From CAYJAD01 sp964372165 (lineage in GTDB: Bacteria; Desulfobacterota; Desulfovibrionia; Desulfovibrionales; Desulfovibrionaceae), in contig CAYJPT010000073.1 of NCBI GenBank assembly GCA_964372165.1, positions 1 through 11,163 on the forward strand: a DNA stretch of 11,163 nt. The letters are read 5' to 3'. The position numbers and the translations under genes are program-made. Position 1 is the stretch's first letter. The number at the start of each line of letters is the position of its first letter. This document shows, in pieces, positions 1 through 6,261 of the stretch. A model generated the notes under the pieces. It ran no database searches. It worked only from the letters and a program-made list of their open reading frames with translations, and was not told where the DNA came from.

Positions 1-71
1 CCACAGGGCGAATTAAGGCAGTGTGCCTTTCTGATTTATTCTGCTTGCAGAATAAATCAGCATTTCCTTAA
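1..71 (-). repeat. Partial copy (right half) of a palindromic ~191-bp repeat
   Basis: The reverse complement of 1205-1275 matches 1-71 with five mismatches counted by eye. It contains two hairpins: 15-29 (arms AAGGCA/TGCCTT, loop GTG) and 31-60 (14-bp arms CTGATTTATTCTGC and its complement around TT). It ends in AATCAGCATTTCCTTAA, the terminal inverted repeat of the full element. The first base corresponds to position 1275 of the complete copy, just beside that copy's central hairpin, so the rest of this copy lies left of the window. Confidence 0.9.
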
Positions 72-189
72 GTTCAATATGAATAGAAATTATTCAAGTG
101 TATGTTTAAATTTAACCTAACCTTATTGATTTTGATTGTCAATTTTAATTAAGTTAAGCTTGCAAGAATCACATACAAAGCAATGCTAT

Positions 190-687
190 TTATTTTGATT
201 CATCGGTAGAATTTTCAATATTACATTTTAAAATGTCCCAAATTCTTCTGTCTGAAAGTCTATATCGCCTTGCAAGCCTTTGTACAATGATGCCTGAGCT
301 AGTGCCATTCTTAGTTTGTTTGCTAAAAGTGTTTATAATTGTACGATTGCGTAATAGTTGTATGTATTTTGTGCATTTTGGAATATAAAGAGCTGTTCCA
401 CCATAGTGAGCAACGATTTTTTGCATTTGTGTGGGGGTGAGTACTCGGCGAAGGTAATGCCCTTTGTAGTTGGATTTTTTCCCATTTGGAGGCCACTTTG
501 TTGGTATATTTAAGGTGCACCCACCATAACGGCTGATTAGTTGAAGTAAAATCTCGTCATTTTGCATAATGTCAAGTATAGTGCGTGCTCCTTCGGGCAA
601 GCGATTATATATTTTTTCTGGGCGTGATGAATTTAAACGCTCTTTTAAGCCTCGAACTCTTGGTGCAAGATTACTGGAGTCGAACAC
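190..687 (-). CDS. Mor-family transcription activator (Mu-like middle-operon regulator)
   Basis: Probable DNA-binding activator of phage gene expression, 165 residues from a GTG start. The Mor family is recognised by glycine-rich segments followed by a C-terminal helix-turn-helix. Visible here are YGGCTLNIP (54-62) and a canonical YGGTALYIPKC (95-105), then RNRTI (113-117), and a helix-turn-helix at about 135-153 containing LARRYRLSDRRIW. A longer reading from TTG at 702 is possible, but GGAGG at 694-698 sits 6 nt before the GTG at 687, so I chose that start. It overlaps the end of the preceding minus-strand gene by 17 nt, implying an operon. In Mu, Mor switches on the middle operon and lies upstream of the lysis and head genes. 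Here it is separated from them by a repeat and the repressor. The family call is firm; the target promoter is unknown. Confidence 0.85.
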   Translation of the reverse strand: MFDSSNLAPRVRGLKERLNSSRPEKIYNRLPEGARTILDIMQNDEILLQLISRYGGCTLNIPTKWPPNGKKSNYKGHYLRRVLTPTQMQKIVAHYGGTALYIPKCTKYIQLLRNRTIINTFSKQTKNGTSSGIIVQRLARRYRLSDRRIWDILKCNIENSTDESK

Positions 688-946
688 TGTGCACCTCCAC
701 AAAGTTTGTGCTCTCTATGCTATTTTTTTGTGAATGCACATTTTTTTGTGAGCTACCATCATCTGAATTTTTTTTAAGTAGTAATAGATTATCCAGTTTA
801 GATTCAAGATCCTTAGCTTCATACGCAAGCCAAAGCATGTTGAGTTTTATCAAATTAAGGTGAGCACTGGTTAATTGTTCACAATCTGTTGTTTGCTTGT
901 TTAGCATGGACTCTAGCTGAAATAATTTTTTACTTAAAGATAACAT
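671..946 (-). CDS. Hypothetical small coiled-coil protein upstream of mor-like gene
   Basis: I do not recognise this 91-residue protein. Its N-terminal two thirds is leucine-rich and helical, with probable coiled coil at about 1-60 (for example LESKLDNLLLLKK at 47-59). The C-terminal third is polar and Ser/Asn/Gln-rich, probably disordered. The ATG at 946 has a strong GGAGG (951-955) 4 nt upstream. The end overlaps the start of the Mor-like gene by 17 nt, so the two are probably translated from one message. Small helical proteins of unknown role are common in the early/middle region of Mu-like phages; nothing more specific can be said. A transcript for this pair would start in the AT-rich 947-1204 stretch, where I see no convincing promoter. 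Confidence 0.6.
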   Translation of the reverse strand: MLSLSKKLFQLESMLNKQTTDCEQLTSAHLNLIKLNMLWLAYEAKDLESKLDNLLLLKKNSDDGSSQKNVHSQKNSIESTNFVEVHSVRLQ

Positions 947-1204
947 TTAGCCTCCATAAAACTTTTCTTGGTATTTTTAATGTTCTTTCTATATAGATAT
1001 GCTTATATTTTGTTTTTTGCAAGTTTTATTTTATAAAAAAAGATATCTTTAGATAATGAAATGAAAATTTTATATAATTAAATGTTAATTGTTGAAAGCT
1101 TTATATAAAAATATATAGTATTTAAAATAAACAGTGATTACTTATAGCTTGCAGGGCAAACTTTTTTTTTGTAGGCTTAAATAAAATTTTTTCTGTTCAT
1201 CATG

Positions 1205-1395
1205 TTAAGGAGATGCTGATTTATCCTGCAAGCAGAGTAAATCAGAAAGGCACACTGCCTTCATTTGCCCTGTGGGACGCAAAAAAGCGTGGTTTTTTGC
1301 TCTCATTCGGCGTGCAAAGTAGGCACAATTGCCTACTTTGTAAGGAAACGTACAATATGTTTTTTGACTTGTTGATTTAATCAGCGTTTCCTTAA
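1205..1395 (+). repeat. Complete MITE-like palindromic repeat element, ~191 bp
   Basis: The only complete copy in the window. Its ends are inverted repeats: TTAAGGAGATGCTGATTTA on the left, and the right end read in reverse is TTAAGGAAACGCTGATTAA (about 16 of 19 match). Inside are successive hairpins: 1216-1245 (imperfect 14-bp arms), 1247-1261 (AAGGCA/TGCCTT), 1279-1300 (GCAAAAAA/TTTTTTGC), 1315-1340 (11-bp arms CAAAGTAGGCA/TGCCTACTTTG around CAAT) and an outer 10-bp stem pairing 1341-1350 with 1385-1394. The left half matches 1-71 and the right half matches 11068-11163, both inverted relative to this copy. There is no ORF inside, so it is either a non-autonomous element or a BIME/REP-type repeat. 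Confidence 0.85.
1279..1300 (+). terminator. Terminator-like central hairpin of the repeat
   Basis: GCAAAAAA and TTTTTTGC can pair around GCGTGG. An alternative overlapping hairpin is ACGC/GCGT at 1277-1290. The A/T tract arms resemble a bidirectional intrinsic terminator, but the stem is mostly A-T and termination is not shown. The two partial repeats at the window edges both stop just short of this hairpin. Confidence 0.35.
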
Positions 1396-1413
1396 ATCTG
1401 TAAAGGAATTATT

Positions 1414-2073
1414 ATGCCCCAAAGTAATATAAAGAATTTTCATTTGCGTCTTCAGCAACAGCGTGAAAAATGTGGTATGCGTAAACAGGAGCTTGCCGAG
1501 CGAATTGGGGTAAGCATTACTACAATTCAGCAATATGAAAATGGGCAACTTCCTAAAGGTGAGTTTGCTGTACGCATTGCTGAAGTACTAGATTGCTCTC
1601 TTGATTGGCTTTTGGCAGGTAGGGCTACCGGCGAATGTAATATAGAAATGTCTAGTTCTCGTTTAGTTTTTTTGCCCTTAGTTGAGGCGCGTTTAAACCA
1701 TGATAAAAGTGGCTTTGAGTTAAGCAATGCCACTTTACAAAATGTGGCTTTTTGTTGGGAATGTTTGTGCGCCATGGGTGATCCTGACAGTATGGTACTT
1801 TTACATGTTACAGGTGATAGCATGCAGCCGCGTATTTTTAATAACGACATGGTGCTTATTGATCAAAGCCAAACAGCACCTATGCCTGGGAATATGTATG
1901 CCGTTGGTGTGGATGATATGGTGTACATAAAAGTTATTGATTCAATACCAGGTAAGCTTCTCCTTTCCAGCATTAATCCTAGCTATGGTACTATTGAGAT
2001 TGATACTAGTAGCCAATTTGGACATTGCATAAAAATTCTCGGTCGTGCGGTTTGGGTTGGTCGTAAGTTATGA
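1414..2073 (+). CDS. CI/LexA-like phage repressor (XRE helix-turn-helix + S24 peptidase)
   Basis: Probable lysogeny repressor of 219 residues. The N-terminal XRE helix-turn-helix spans about 10-68: KQELAERIGVSITTIQQYENG (24-44), then the DWLLAG segment (64-69) typical of phage repressors. The C-terminal half is a LexA/CI-type S24 domain with the serine motif GDSM (Ser136), NNDMVLID (143-150) and the general-base lysine in VYIKVI (Lys173). In this family RecA-stimulated self-cleavage links induction to DNA damage. I cannot place the cleavage bond; Ala68-Gly69 is an Ala-Gly pair but lies at the end of the DNA-binding domain. AAGGA (1403-1407) lies just upstream of the ATG. The gene begins 18 nt after the repeat ends, so its promoter lies in or beyond the repeat. 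It faces the late genes and ends 48 nt before the convergent gene. Confidence 0.9.
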   Translation: MPQSNIKNFHLRLQQQREKCGMRKQELAERIGVSITTIQQYENGQLPKGEFAVRIAEVLDCSLDWLLAGRATGECNIEMSSSRLVFLPLVEARLNHDKSGFELSNATLQNVAFCWECLCAMGDPDSMVLLHVTGDSMQPRIFNNDMVLIDQSQTAPMPGNMYAVGVDDMVYIKVIDSIPGKLLLSSINPSYGTIEIDTSSQFGHCIKILGRAVWVGRKL

Positions 2074-2121
2074 TGTTAAAAGTAATTTTACAAAAACAAA
2101 ATGTGATACTTTGTAGCGGTG

Positions 2122-2643
2122 TTAAAAATCAGAAATACTGCTTTTTGTTGCCATAACTAACACACCATCTTCATAAATGTTTAGGCGTGCATTAAAACAA
2201 GCACCAGGAACTTGCGTTATTATATTAAAGCCAGCCTTTGGAGCTAGTCGCCAGGCATGGGCATTACTAACTGGGCAAATACCCACAATACTTTGACATT
2301 TTGCATGCTTAAATGTCCAGTTAAGTGCTGCCTTGCTCATAGTAGTAGCATGTGCAAAATATTTGCGAAATGCTGTGAAGTCAAAGAGCCAAGCCTGACC
2401 TTGCCAAGGCTCAAGCCATGCAATACCACATAGTTGGCTAACATCATGTGTTTTTGCATCGGCAGGTACACAGCATAAAAGCCAGCCTTTAGGTGAGCAT
2501 GTAATATCAATCCAATGTTGCAATGTAGGGTTTTTTATGCTGTGCATGCAGCTAGTTAGTAATTTTTCTTCTTGCATGCGCTTAAAAATATTTTCCCGCA
2601 TTTTAATAAAATGTTTTGGTAAAACAAAAAAAGAATAACTCAT
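2122..2643 (-). CDS. Phage GNAT-fold-like protein downstream of terminase
   Basis: A 173-residue protein that resembles small phage acyl-CoA N-acyltransferase-like proteins of the DUF2824 type; this is from memory of the family and moderately sure. Features consistent with a GNAT fold include a central hydrophobic strand (GIAWLEPW, 73-80), WLFDFTAF (85-92), and a late SNAHAWRLAPKAGF segment (126-139) like the acetyl-CoA-binding helix and following strand in GNATs. The substrate is unknown. The ATG at 2643 overlaps the terminase stop as ATGA, with GGGAG 5 nt upstream, which marks translational coupling and rejects the longer TTG reading from 2655. Usually a portal gene would follow the terminase region. 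Here the block ends, and the repressor converges from the other side. Confidence 0.6.
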   Translation of the reverse strand: MSYSFFVLPKHFIKMRENIFKRMQEEKLLTSCMHSIKNPTLQHWIDITCSPKGWLLCCVPADAKTHDVSQLCGIAWLEPWQGQAWLFDFTAFRKYFAHATTMSKAALNWTFKHAKCQSIVGICPVSNAHAWRLAPKAGFNIITQVPGACFNARLNIYEDGVLVMATKSSISDF

Positions 2644-3977
2644 GCATGCTCCCAAATATTATATATAGTTTTGGCCTTTTTACCTTCAGCCTCACCATAT
2701 GGTTTAAATCCAACAACAGCATAACGTAAGGCATCTGCAGCATGGCTTGTCCAATCATGTAATGGGCTTGTTGAGTAAACTTCTTGTCTTGGACGCCATT
2801 TTCTGCGGTATTGTCGTAATGCACGCAGGCCACTAGTGCAATTTGTTGCATCAAACCACATGCGTGGTAAGGCGGAACGCAGAGCATTAATGCCATCAGC
2901 AAGGCTTAATTGTGGGGCAATGCTAAACTTTATACCCAATTGCCTTGCCATTTCAAGGCGACTTAAGCCTGTGCCAAGTTCTCGTACTCTAATGTCATGT
3001 GGGGCAATATGATTACCATAAATGTATTTTTTTGTTTGTAAGATTTGTGCATAATGAGCAAGCCCTTGACCACTGTCCTCAATGTATTCCAAGATGCGCC
3101 ATTGCCCTCCACTTTGCACTTGAAAAAACCAAATACCCGTGGCGTCGTCCATGCCTAAATCCCAAGCAGTGTGAACAGGTAATTCTGGTGCATAAGGCAC
3201 TTGAGTGATACGCCCCATTTTATCTAACTCTTCAATACTATTTGCATAATATGCACCACGTACAGCAGCAGCAAATGAACATTCAAATTCTTGTAAATAA
3301 TCTTCATTGCTCATGGATGCTTTTGCAGCCAATAATTCATTTGCATCAATATAATCTGTTTTAGAAGCAGGAAAACAAAAACGAGACCAAAGAGTTTGAT
3401 TATCTTTTTGTAATGTGTCTTGCTGATTGTCATCTATGCTCTTAGCATGTTGCATTTCACATTGACCGGCTTCCTCCCATACATCATGCAGTAAATTATC
3501 TACGCCATTGGGTGTTCCTGCAAAAAGAGCACGGCCTTTTCTATCTGCTAACATAGGGCGTAAAATACGAGTCCAAACATGGCGTGGCATATCTGCAGGT
3601 TCATCTAGTACTACATCGTCAAGGTACATCCCACGTAGTGCGTCAGCATTATCTGTACCAAACAAACGTATACTTGCTCCCGTGGGTAGAATACAACGTA
3701 GCTCTGTTTCTAAAAATCGTGTACCTGGAATAGCCCCAGCAAAATGCTTTAAGTAATCCCATGCAACTGTTTTAGCTTGTCCTAAATACGGCGCCATATA
3801 TGCTGCGCGCCAGTCATTACAGTTTGAGCGCAGAGCTTGCCTTATCAAGTCGTTGATGGCTGCAACTGTTTTACCAAAGCGGCGATGGCATAGCAGTACG
3901 CAAAACCGTGTGCGCTGCGTATGGAACTCCCATTGTAATTGCCGTGGATTATAGGGTATAATGCAAGTGCTATTCAC
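2640..3977 (-). CDS. Phage terminase large subunit (TerL)
   Basis: The ATP-driven DNA-packaging motor and headful nuclease, 445 residues, a normal length for the Terminase_6-like group. The ATPase half shows Walker A CHRRFGKT (30-37), Walker B ending in VVLDE (Asp125-Glu126) and the coupling segment AGTPNG (153-158). The nuclease half shows AWDLG (Asp273), a middle HD (327-328) and HAADALRY with Asp415, the expected metal-binding acidic positions. All key residues are present, so it looks intact. The start is GTG, inside the preceding gene with an 8-nt overlap. I see only a weak ribosome binding site, consistent with translational coupling. TerL works with a small subunit and the portal at the prohead vertex; a candidate small subunit is upstream, but no portal gene is present in this window. 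Confidence 0.93.
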   Translation of the reverse strand: MNSTCIIPYNPRQLQWEFHTQRTRFCVLLCHRRFGKTVAAINDLIRQALRSNCNDWRAAYMAPYLGQAKTVAWDYLKHFAGAIPGTRFLETELRCILPTGASIRLFGTDNADALRGMYLDDVVLDEPADMPRHVWTRILRPMLADRKGRALFAGTPNGVDNLLHDVWEEAGQCEMQHAKSIDDNQQDTLQKDNQTLWSRFCFPASKTDYIDANELLAAKASMSNEDYLQEFECSFAAAVRGAYYANSIEELDKMGRITQVPYAPELPVHTAWDLGMDDATGIWFFQVQSGGQWRILEYIEDSGQGLAHYAQILQTKKYIYGNHIAPHDIRVRELGTGLSRLEMARQLGIKFSIAPQLSLADGINALRSALPRMWFDATNCTSGLRALRQYRRKWRPRQEVYSTSPLHDWTSHAADALRYAVVGFKPYGEAEGKKAKTIYNIWEHA

Positions 3978-4257
3978 TGGAATCTACTTTTTTGTTGGCA
4001 TGTGATGTTAGGTTTTTTGGGGGTTGAGCTGCTTGCTCTGGTGGCCCCCAAACAACAACAATATTAGAATTTTCTGCTTTTTTATTATTGGTTGCAGGAT
4101 TTAATGCCGCAATCATAGAGTGTAATTCTTTAATTTCCTTTACTAAGTCAATTCCTTTTTCACCTATGTCAGCACCGGCTAAACCTTCAGTTAAAGCTAC
4201 AAGGCGTGCCTTGAGTGCTTTTTCTAGTGCTGATTTTCTATAATTTGTTGTTACCAT
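3970..4257 (-). CDS. Small protein in the terminase small-subunit position
   Basis: A 95-residue protein directly upstream of TerL, overlapping its start by 8 nt. Residues 8-52 look helical, with alternating charged and leucine/alanine positions. The C-terminal third is Pro/Asn/Lys-rich and contains a short hydrophobic strand, NIVVVWGPPEQ (64-74). A helical core followed by a short strand suits a DNA-recognition small terminase subunit, and so does the location, but I see no diagnostic motif and no clear helix-turn-helix. The ATG at 4257 follows the DUF2730 stop after 7 nt, with AGGT overlapping that stop region as the ribosome binding site. It could instead be another small head-packaging accessory protein. 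Confidence 0.6.
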   Translation of the reverse strand: MVTTNYRKSALEKALKARLVALTEGLAGADIGEKGIDLVKEIKELHSMIAALNPATNNKKAENSNIVVVWGPPEQAAQPPKNLTSHANKKVDSSE

Positions 4258-4264
4258 TATTTAC

Positions 4265-4651
4265 CTACTGTGCTGATAATTGTGCGCCACGTAAAATTAC
4301 TTCCTGTCGGTCAAGTGCACGCTCTAGCCTTTGCATTAGTCTGTCAACTCCAGTTATGCGCATATCAATTGCTTTTAGATCTCCTCGTAAACTTTCAACT
4401 CCTTTGGCTAAGTCCCCAAGGGTTTTAGCATCTGGTAATAAAGTGATGCGCTCTTCAAGATTTGATAATCTATTTTCTAAGCTCGCAGCCTTGGAGTTTA
4501 CTTCTTGGAATTGACAACTGTTTTGCTCCAAGTAATCAGCAAAGTGCTCTACATGCACGAAAGCTTTACGAATACTCCACAAAGCCCATGCCAATAGCCC
4601 TTGAATAACAAGAATAAATATTGGTGTTAATTGTATGTTGGTTATATTCAT
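4265..4651 (-). CDS. DUF2730 family phage membrane/coiled-coil protein
   Basis: A 128-residue protein of the DUF2730 type, found between lysis and terminase genes in Mu-like prophages. One N-terminal membrane segment lies at about 10-27 (PIFILVIQGLLAWALWSI). A long coiled coil follows at about 45-125, with heptad-like Leu/Ile spacing (ASLENRLSNLEERITLL, 56-72, and LMQRLERALDRQE, 105-117). The expected topology is membrane anchor plus cytoplasmic or periplasmic rod. Its role is not established; the position near the endolysin makes a lysis-related or spanin-like function thinkable. AAGG lies about 8 nt before the ATG. The 133 nt upstream hold no gene and contain a strong hairpin at 4765-4793, which may separate its expression from the endolysin. 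Confidence 0.75.
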   Translation of the reverse strand: MNITNIQLTPIFILVIQGLLAWALWSIRKAFVHVEHFADYLEQNSCQFQEVNSKAASLENRLSNLEERITLLPDAKTLGDLAKGVESLRGDLKAIDMRITGVDRLMQRLERALDRQEVILRGAQLSAQ

Positions 4652-4764
4652 ATTTGTACCTTTTATTGTCAGCTTATTAATGAGTTATGACTGCAGAAAA
4701 ATAAGTAAGGGTATTATTTCTACAGTTATCTATCACAAAAATGCATTTCACCTTCTATAGTATT

Positions 4765-4927
4765 TTAAGTTGACATCAATAATGTCAACTTAAGTAGAGG
4801 CACGCGTAGCTCTCGATTTGCCTCGGACTCGCTCCGGAACTTAACAGTGCAATAAAATTGCACTTATTCCTACGCAGTGCTTGTCTGCTATCGCAGTCAA
4901 CGGTAGTAATTTCATCTGAAATTACTA
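4765..4927. repeat. Cluster of strong hairpins with a GC-richer core
   Basis: Three near-perfect hairpins lie in 163 bp. 4765-4793 has 12-bp arms TTAAGTTGACAT/ATGTCAACTTAA around CAATA. 4846-4864 has 8-bp arms AGTGCAAT/ATTGCACT around AAA. 4904-4927 has 11-bp arms TAGTAATTTCA/TGAAATTACTA around TC. Between the first two, TTAAGT (4791-4796) can pair with ACTTAA (4839-4844), and GAGGCA (4797-4802) with TGCCTC (4819-4824), giving a branched fold in a patch clearly richer in G and C than its surroundings. No T-run follows the arms on either strand, so a plain intrinsic terminator is not obvious. It does not match the 191-bp repeat. Confidence 0.6.
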
Positions 4928-5063
4928 TAGTTTTGTTACACATAACCTCAGAAGTAAAAAAGCCTATGATACACCATGCTTGCAAAATGAAATGGGTGTA
5001 AATGCCTGCCGTGCAACGACTTGTGCAGGAGTCTTTAAACAGCTTAATATGCTTCCCTTTCAA
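4785..5063 (-). CDS. Doubtful hypothetical ORF over a hairpin-rich region
   Basis: An open frame of 92 codons that begins with TTG inside the endolysin gene (20-nt overlap) and ends in the hairpin cluster. I do not recognise the product. It has a weakly hydrophobic middle (about 21-38) and six cysteines scattered without a known pattern. No methionine start has a convincing ribosome binding site; the only internal ATG, at codon 41, has GAGG just 2 nt ahead. Much of the second half is made of inverted repeats, so the frame may be open by chance. In Mu-like phages this slot often encodes a small spanin or holin, but I see neither a clear membrane helix nor a lipobox in this frame. Confidence 0.25.
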   Translation of the reverse strand: MKGKHIKLFKDSCTSRCTAGIYTHFILQAWCIIGFFTSEVMCNKTIVISDEITTVDCDSRQALRRNKCNFIALLSSGASPRQIESYACLYLS

Positions 5064-5709
5064 TCATAGCTAGATGCTCAAGCAAAGCTTGGCAGCGATT
5101 TTTCCACCCGCTTAAAAATACAGCTAGGCTTTCATTATTACGACTTAAATTTATATAAAAGTTGATGCGCTGGCGCACGGCCATACGTGCCACATAAAAA
5201 TCTAAACCAAATTCCTTTAAGCTGGCACAAAGTGATATGGTTTTTGGTCCACATATTCCATCAGTCTTAAGAGGAACAAAGATGTCGAGATGTGCTTCAC
5301 CTGCTATATTAGCTACTTCTTGTAAAATTCTGGTGGCACGTGTAGCCCCCATATTCACAGCACTGTCGTATAGTATTAATCCTAATGGTATGGGTAAGTG
5401 GTCGCAATATAGGGGGTTCCAAAAATTGTCATGCATAAGTTGCGCAGCTTGCTTTTTTGAGCAGGCTTTGATGTCTTTGCTATCAACTACATCATCCATA
5501 TTAAAGTCATATGGGCTATCCCATTTGTTACTGCCATCACATGTGGCAGCTAACTTTTGAAATTCTTTATGTGCACCTTCTTCTAACTGTATAAGCCAGC
5601 GTAATGATACACCATGATTAGTAATGCCACCGGGATCGTTTTTATGTTCACTTAATCCACCTTCCCATAAAGATGTGAATTCGTGGGCTTCAATAAATCT
5701 TTCTGTCAT
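5044..5709 (-). CDS. GH108 phage endolysin (peptidoglycan hydrolase)
   Basis: Cell-wall lysis enzyme of glycosyl hydrolase family 108, 221 residues. The catalytic glutamate is Glu16 in WEGG (15-18), followed by the family signature NDPGGITNHGVS (24-35). Later motifs are NFWNPLYCDHLP (95-106), LYDSAVNMG (113-121), DGICGPKT (150-157, start of the C-terminal peptidoglycan-binding part) and GWKNR (201-205). Residues 68-80 carry a D-x-N-x-D...D-x-x-D pattern resembling an EF-hand or dockerin calcium loop. There is no signal peptide, so export would need a holin, which is not evident. The ATG at 5709 has GAGGTG 4 nt ahead. A longer TTG reading from 5721 would overlap that site and is rejected. It is the first gene of the late block as preserved here. 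Confidence 0.88.
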   Translation of the reverse strand: MTERFIEAHEFTSLWEGGLSEHKNDPGGITNHGVSLRWLIQLEEGAHKEFQKLAATCDGSNKWDSPYDFNMDDVVDSKDIKACSKKQAAQLMHDNFWNPLYCDHLPIPLGLILYDSAVNMGATRATRILQEVANIAGEAHLDIFVPLKTDGICGPKTISLCASLKEFGLDFYVARMAVRQRINFYINLSRNNESLAVFLSGWKNRCQALLEHLAMIEREAY

Positions 5710-6261
5710 ATTGCACCTCAAAGTTTAGATTGCACGAAGTTAGTTCAACTCATATGTCTTAGTGGCAAACACGCCCTTAAGTGAGTTTGTTATTTTCTGT
5801 GTGTGCATCATGCCTTTTTTGAATTAAGGTGTAATACTGAAGTATTTCATATGAATTGGTTTTGCTTTACTGGTGTTTATAAAGATTTTTAGCTAAATTC
5901 TAGTATAAAGAAAATCTTATGCAATGCTATGTTCAAATTTTTGATAAAAAAAGTATATAGTGTGCGATGTATAATGCTTCCATTTGCATTTTATAAGGTT
6001 TAGTGCTGCATAGTGTGAGTTTTTTAGCGTGTAGTATTCACGCATATTGCTTTATAAATGATAAATTTTATCATTGTATAATAGAAAAAGTGTATATAAT
6101 TTTAAAAATGAAGAAAAAATAATATTACTGCATTGCATTTGCAAAAATACTTTGTAGGTATGAGCAATAAAAATGTCTTGTTTTATAAGTATTCCAAAGC
6201 TATGTTGCTCGTGCGTTAAGTAATACTATTTTAAACAAAATCATTAATTGTCGGTGTTTAC
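5710..6261. other. AT-rich intergenic region between endolysin and TauE-like gene
   Basis: About 550 bp between divergently transcribed genes. I find no ORF with a supported start: a 19-codon frame at 6160-6219 is too short to call. It should hold the promoters for both directions. The only distinct signal is a palindrome with an adjacent TATAAT at 6057-6082, listed separately. Confidence 0.6.
6057..6082 (+). promoter_or_regulatory. Fur-like palindrome next to a TATAAT -10 box
   Basis: AATGATAAA and TTTATCATT form a perfect 9-1-9 palindrome (6057-6075), followed after one base by TATAAT (6077-6082). The core TGATAAATTTTATCA agrees with the Fur 7-1-7 pattern TGATAAT-N-ATTATCA at 12 of 14 defined positions. 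No good -35 box is seen at standard spacing. If active on the plus strand it would give the TauE-like gene a ~180-nt leader. AT-rich palindromes also arise by chance. Confidence 0.3.

Noticed and set aside
585..863. 92-codon plus-strand frame
   Set aside because: Antisense to the Mor-like and coiled-coil genes, which have good ribosome binding sites and a recognised family.
2603..2902. 99-codon minus-strand frame across the terminase/GNAT junction
   Set aside because: Out of frame with TerL, whose C-terminal HAADALRY nuclease motif is encoded here; no similarity or start signal.
4765..4793. Simple intrinsic terminator for the endolysin transcript
   Set aside because: The 12-bp stem is strong but no T-run follows on the minus strand, so I describe it only as part of a hairpin cluster.
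6160..6219. A 19-residue leader-peptide-like ORF ahead of the TauE-like gene
   Set aside because: It has GTAGGT before the ATG but no run of regulatory codons and no clear attenuator pair; too little to call.
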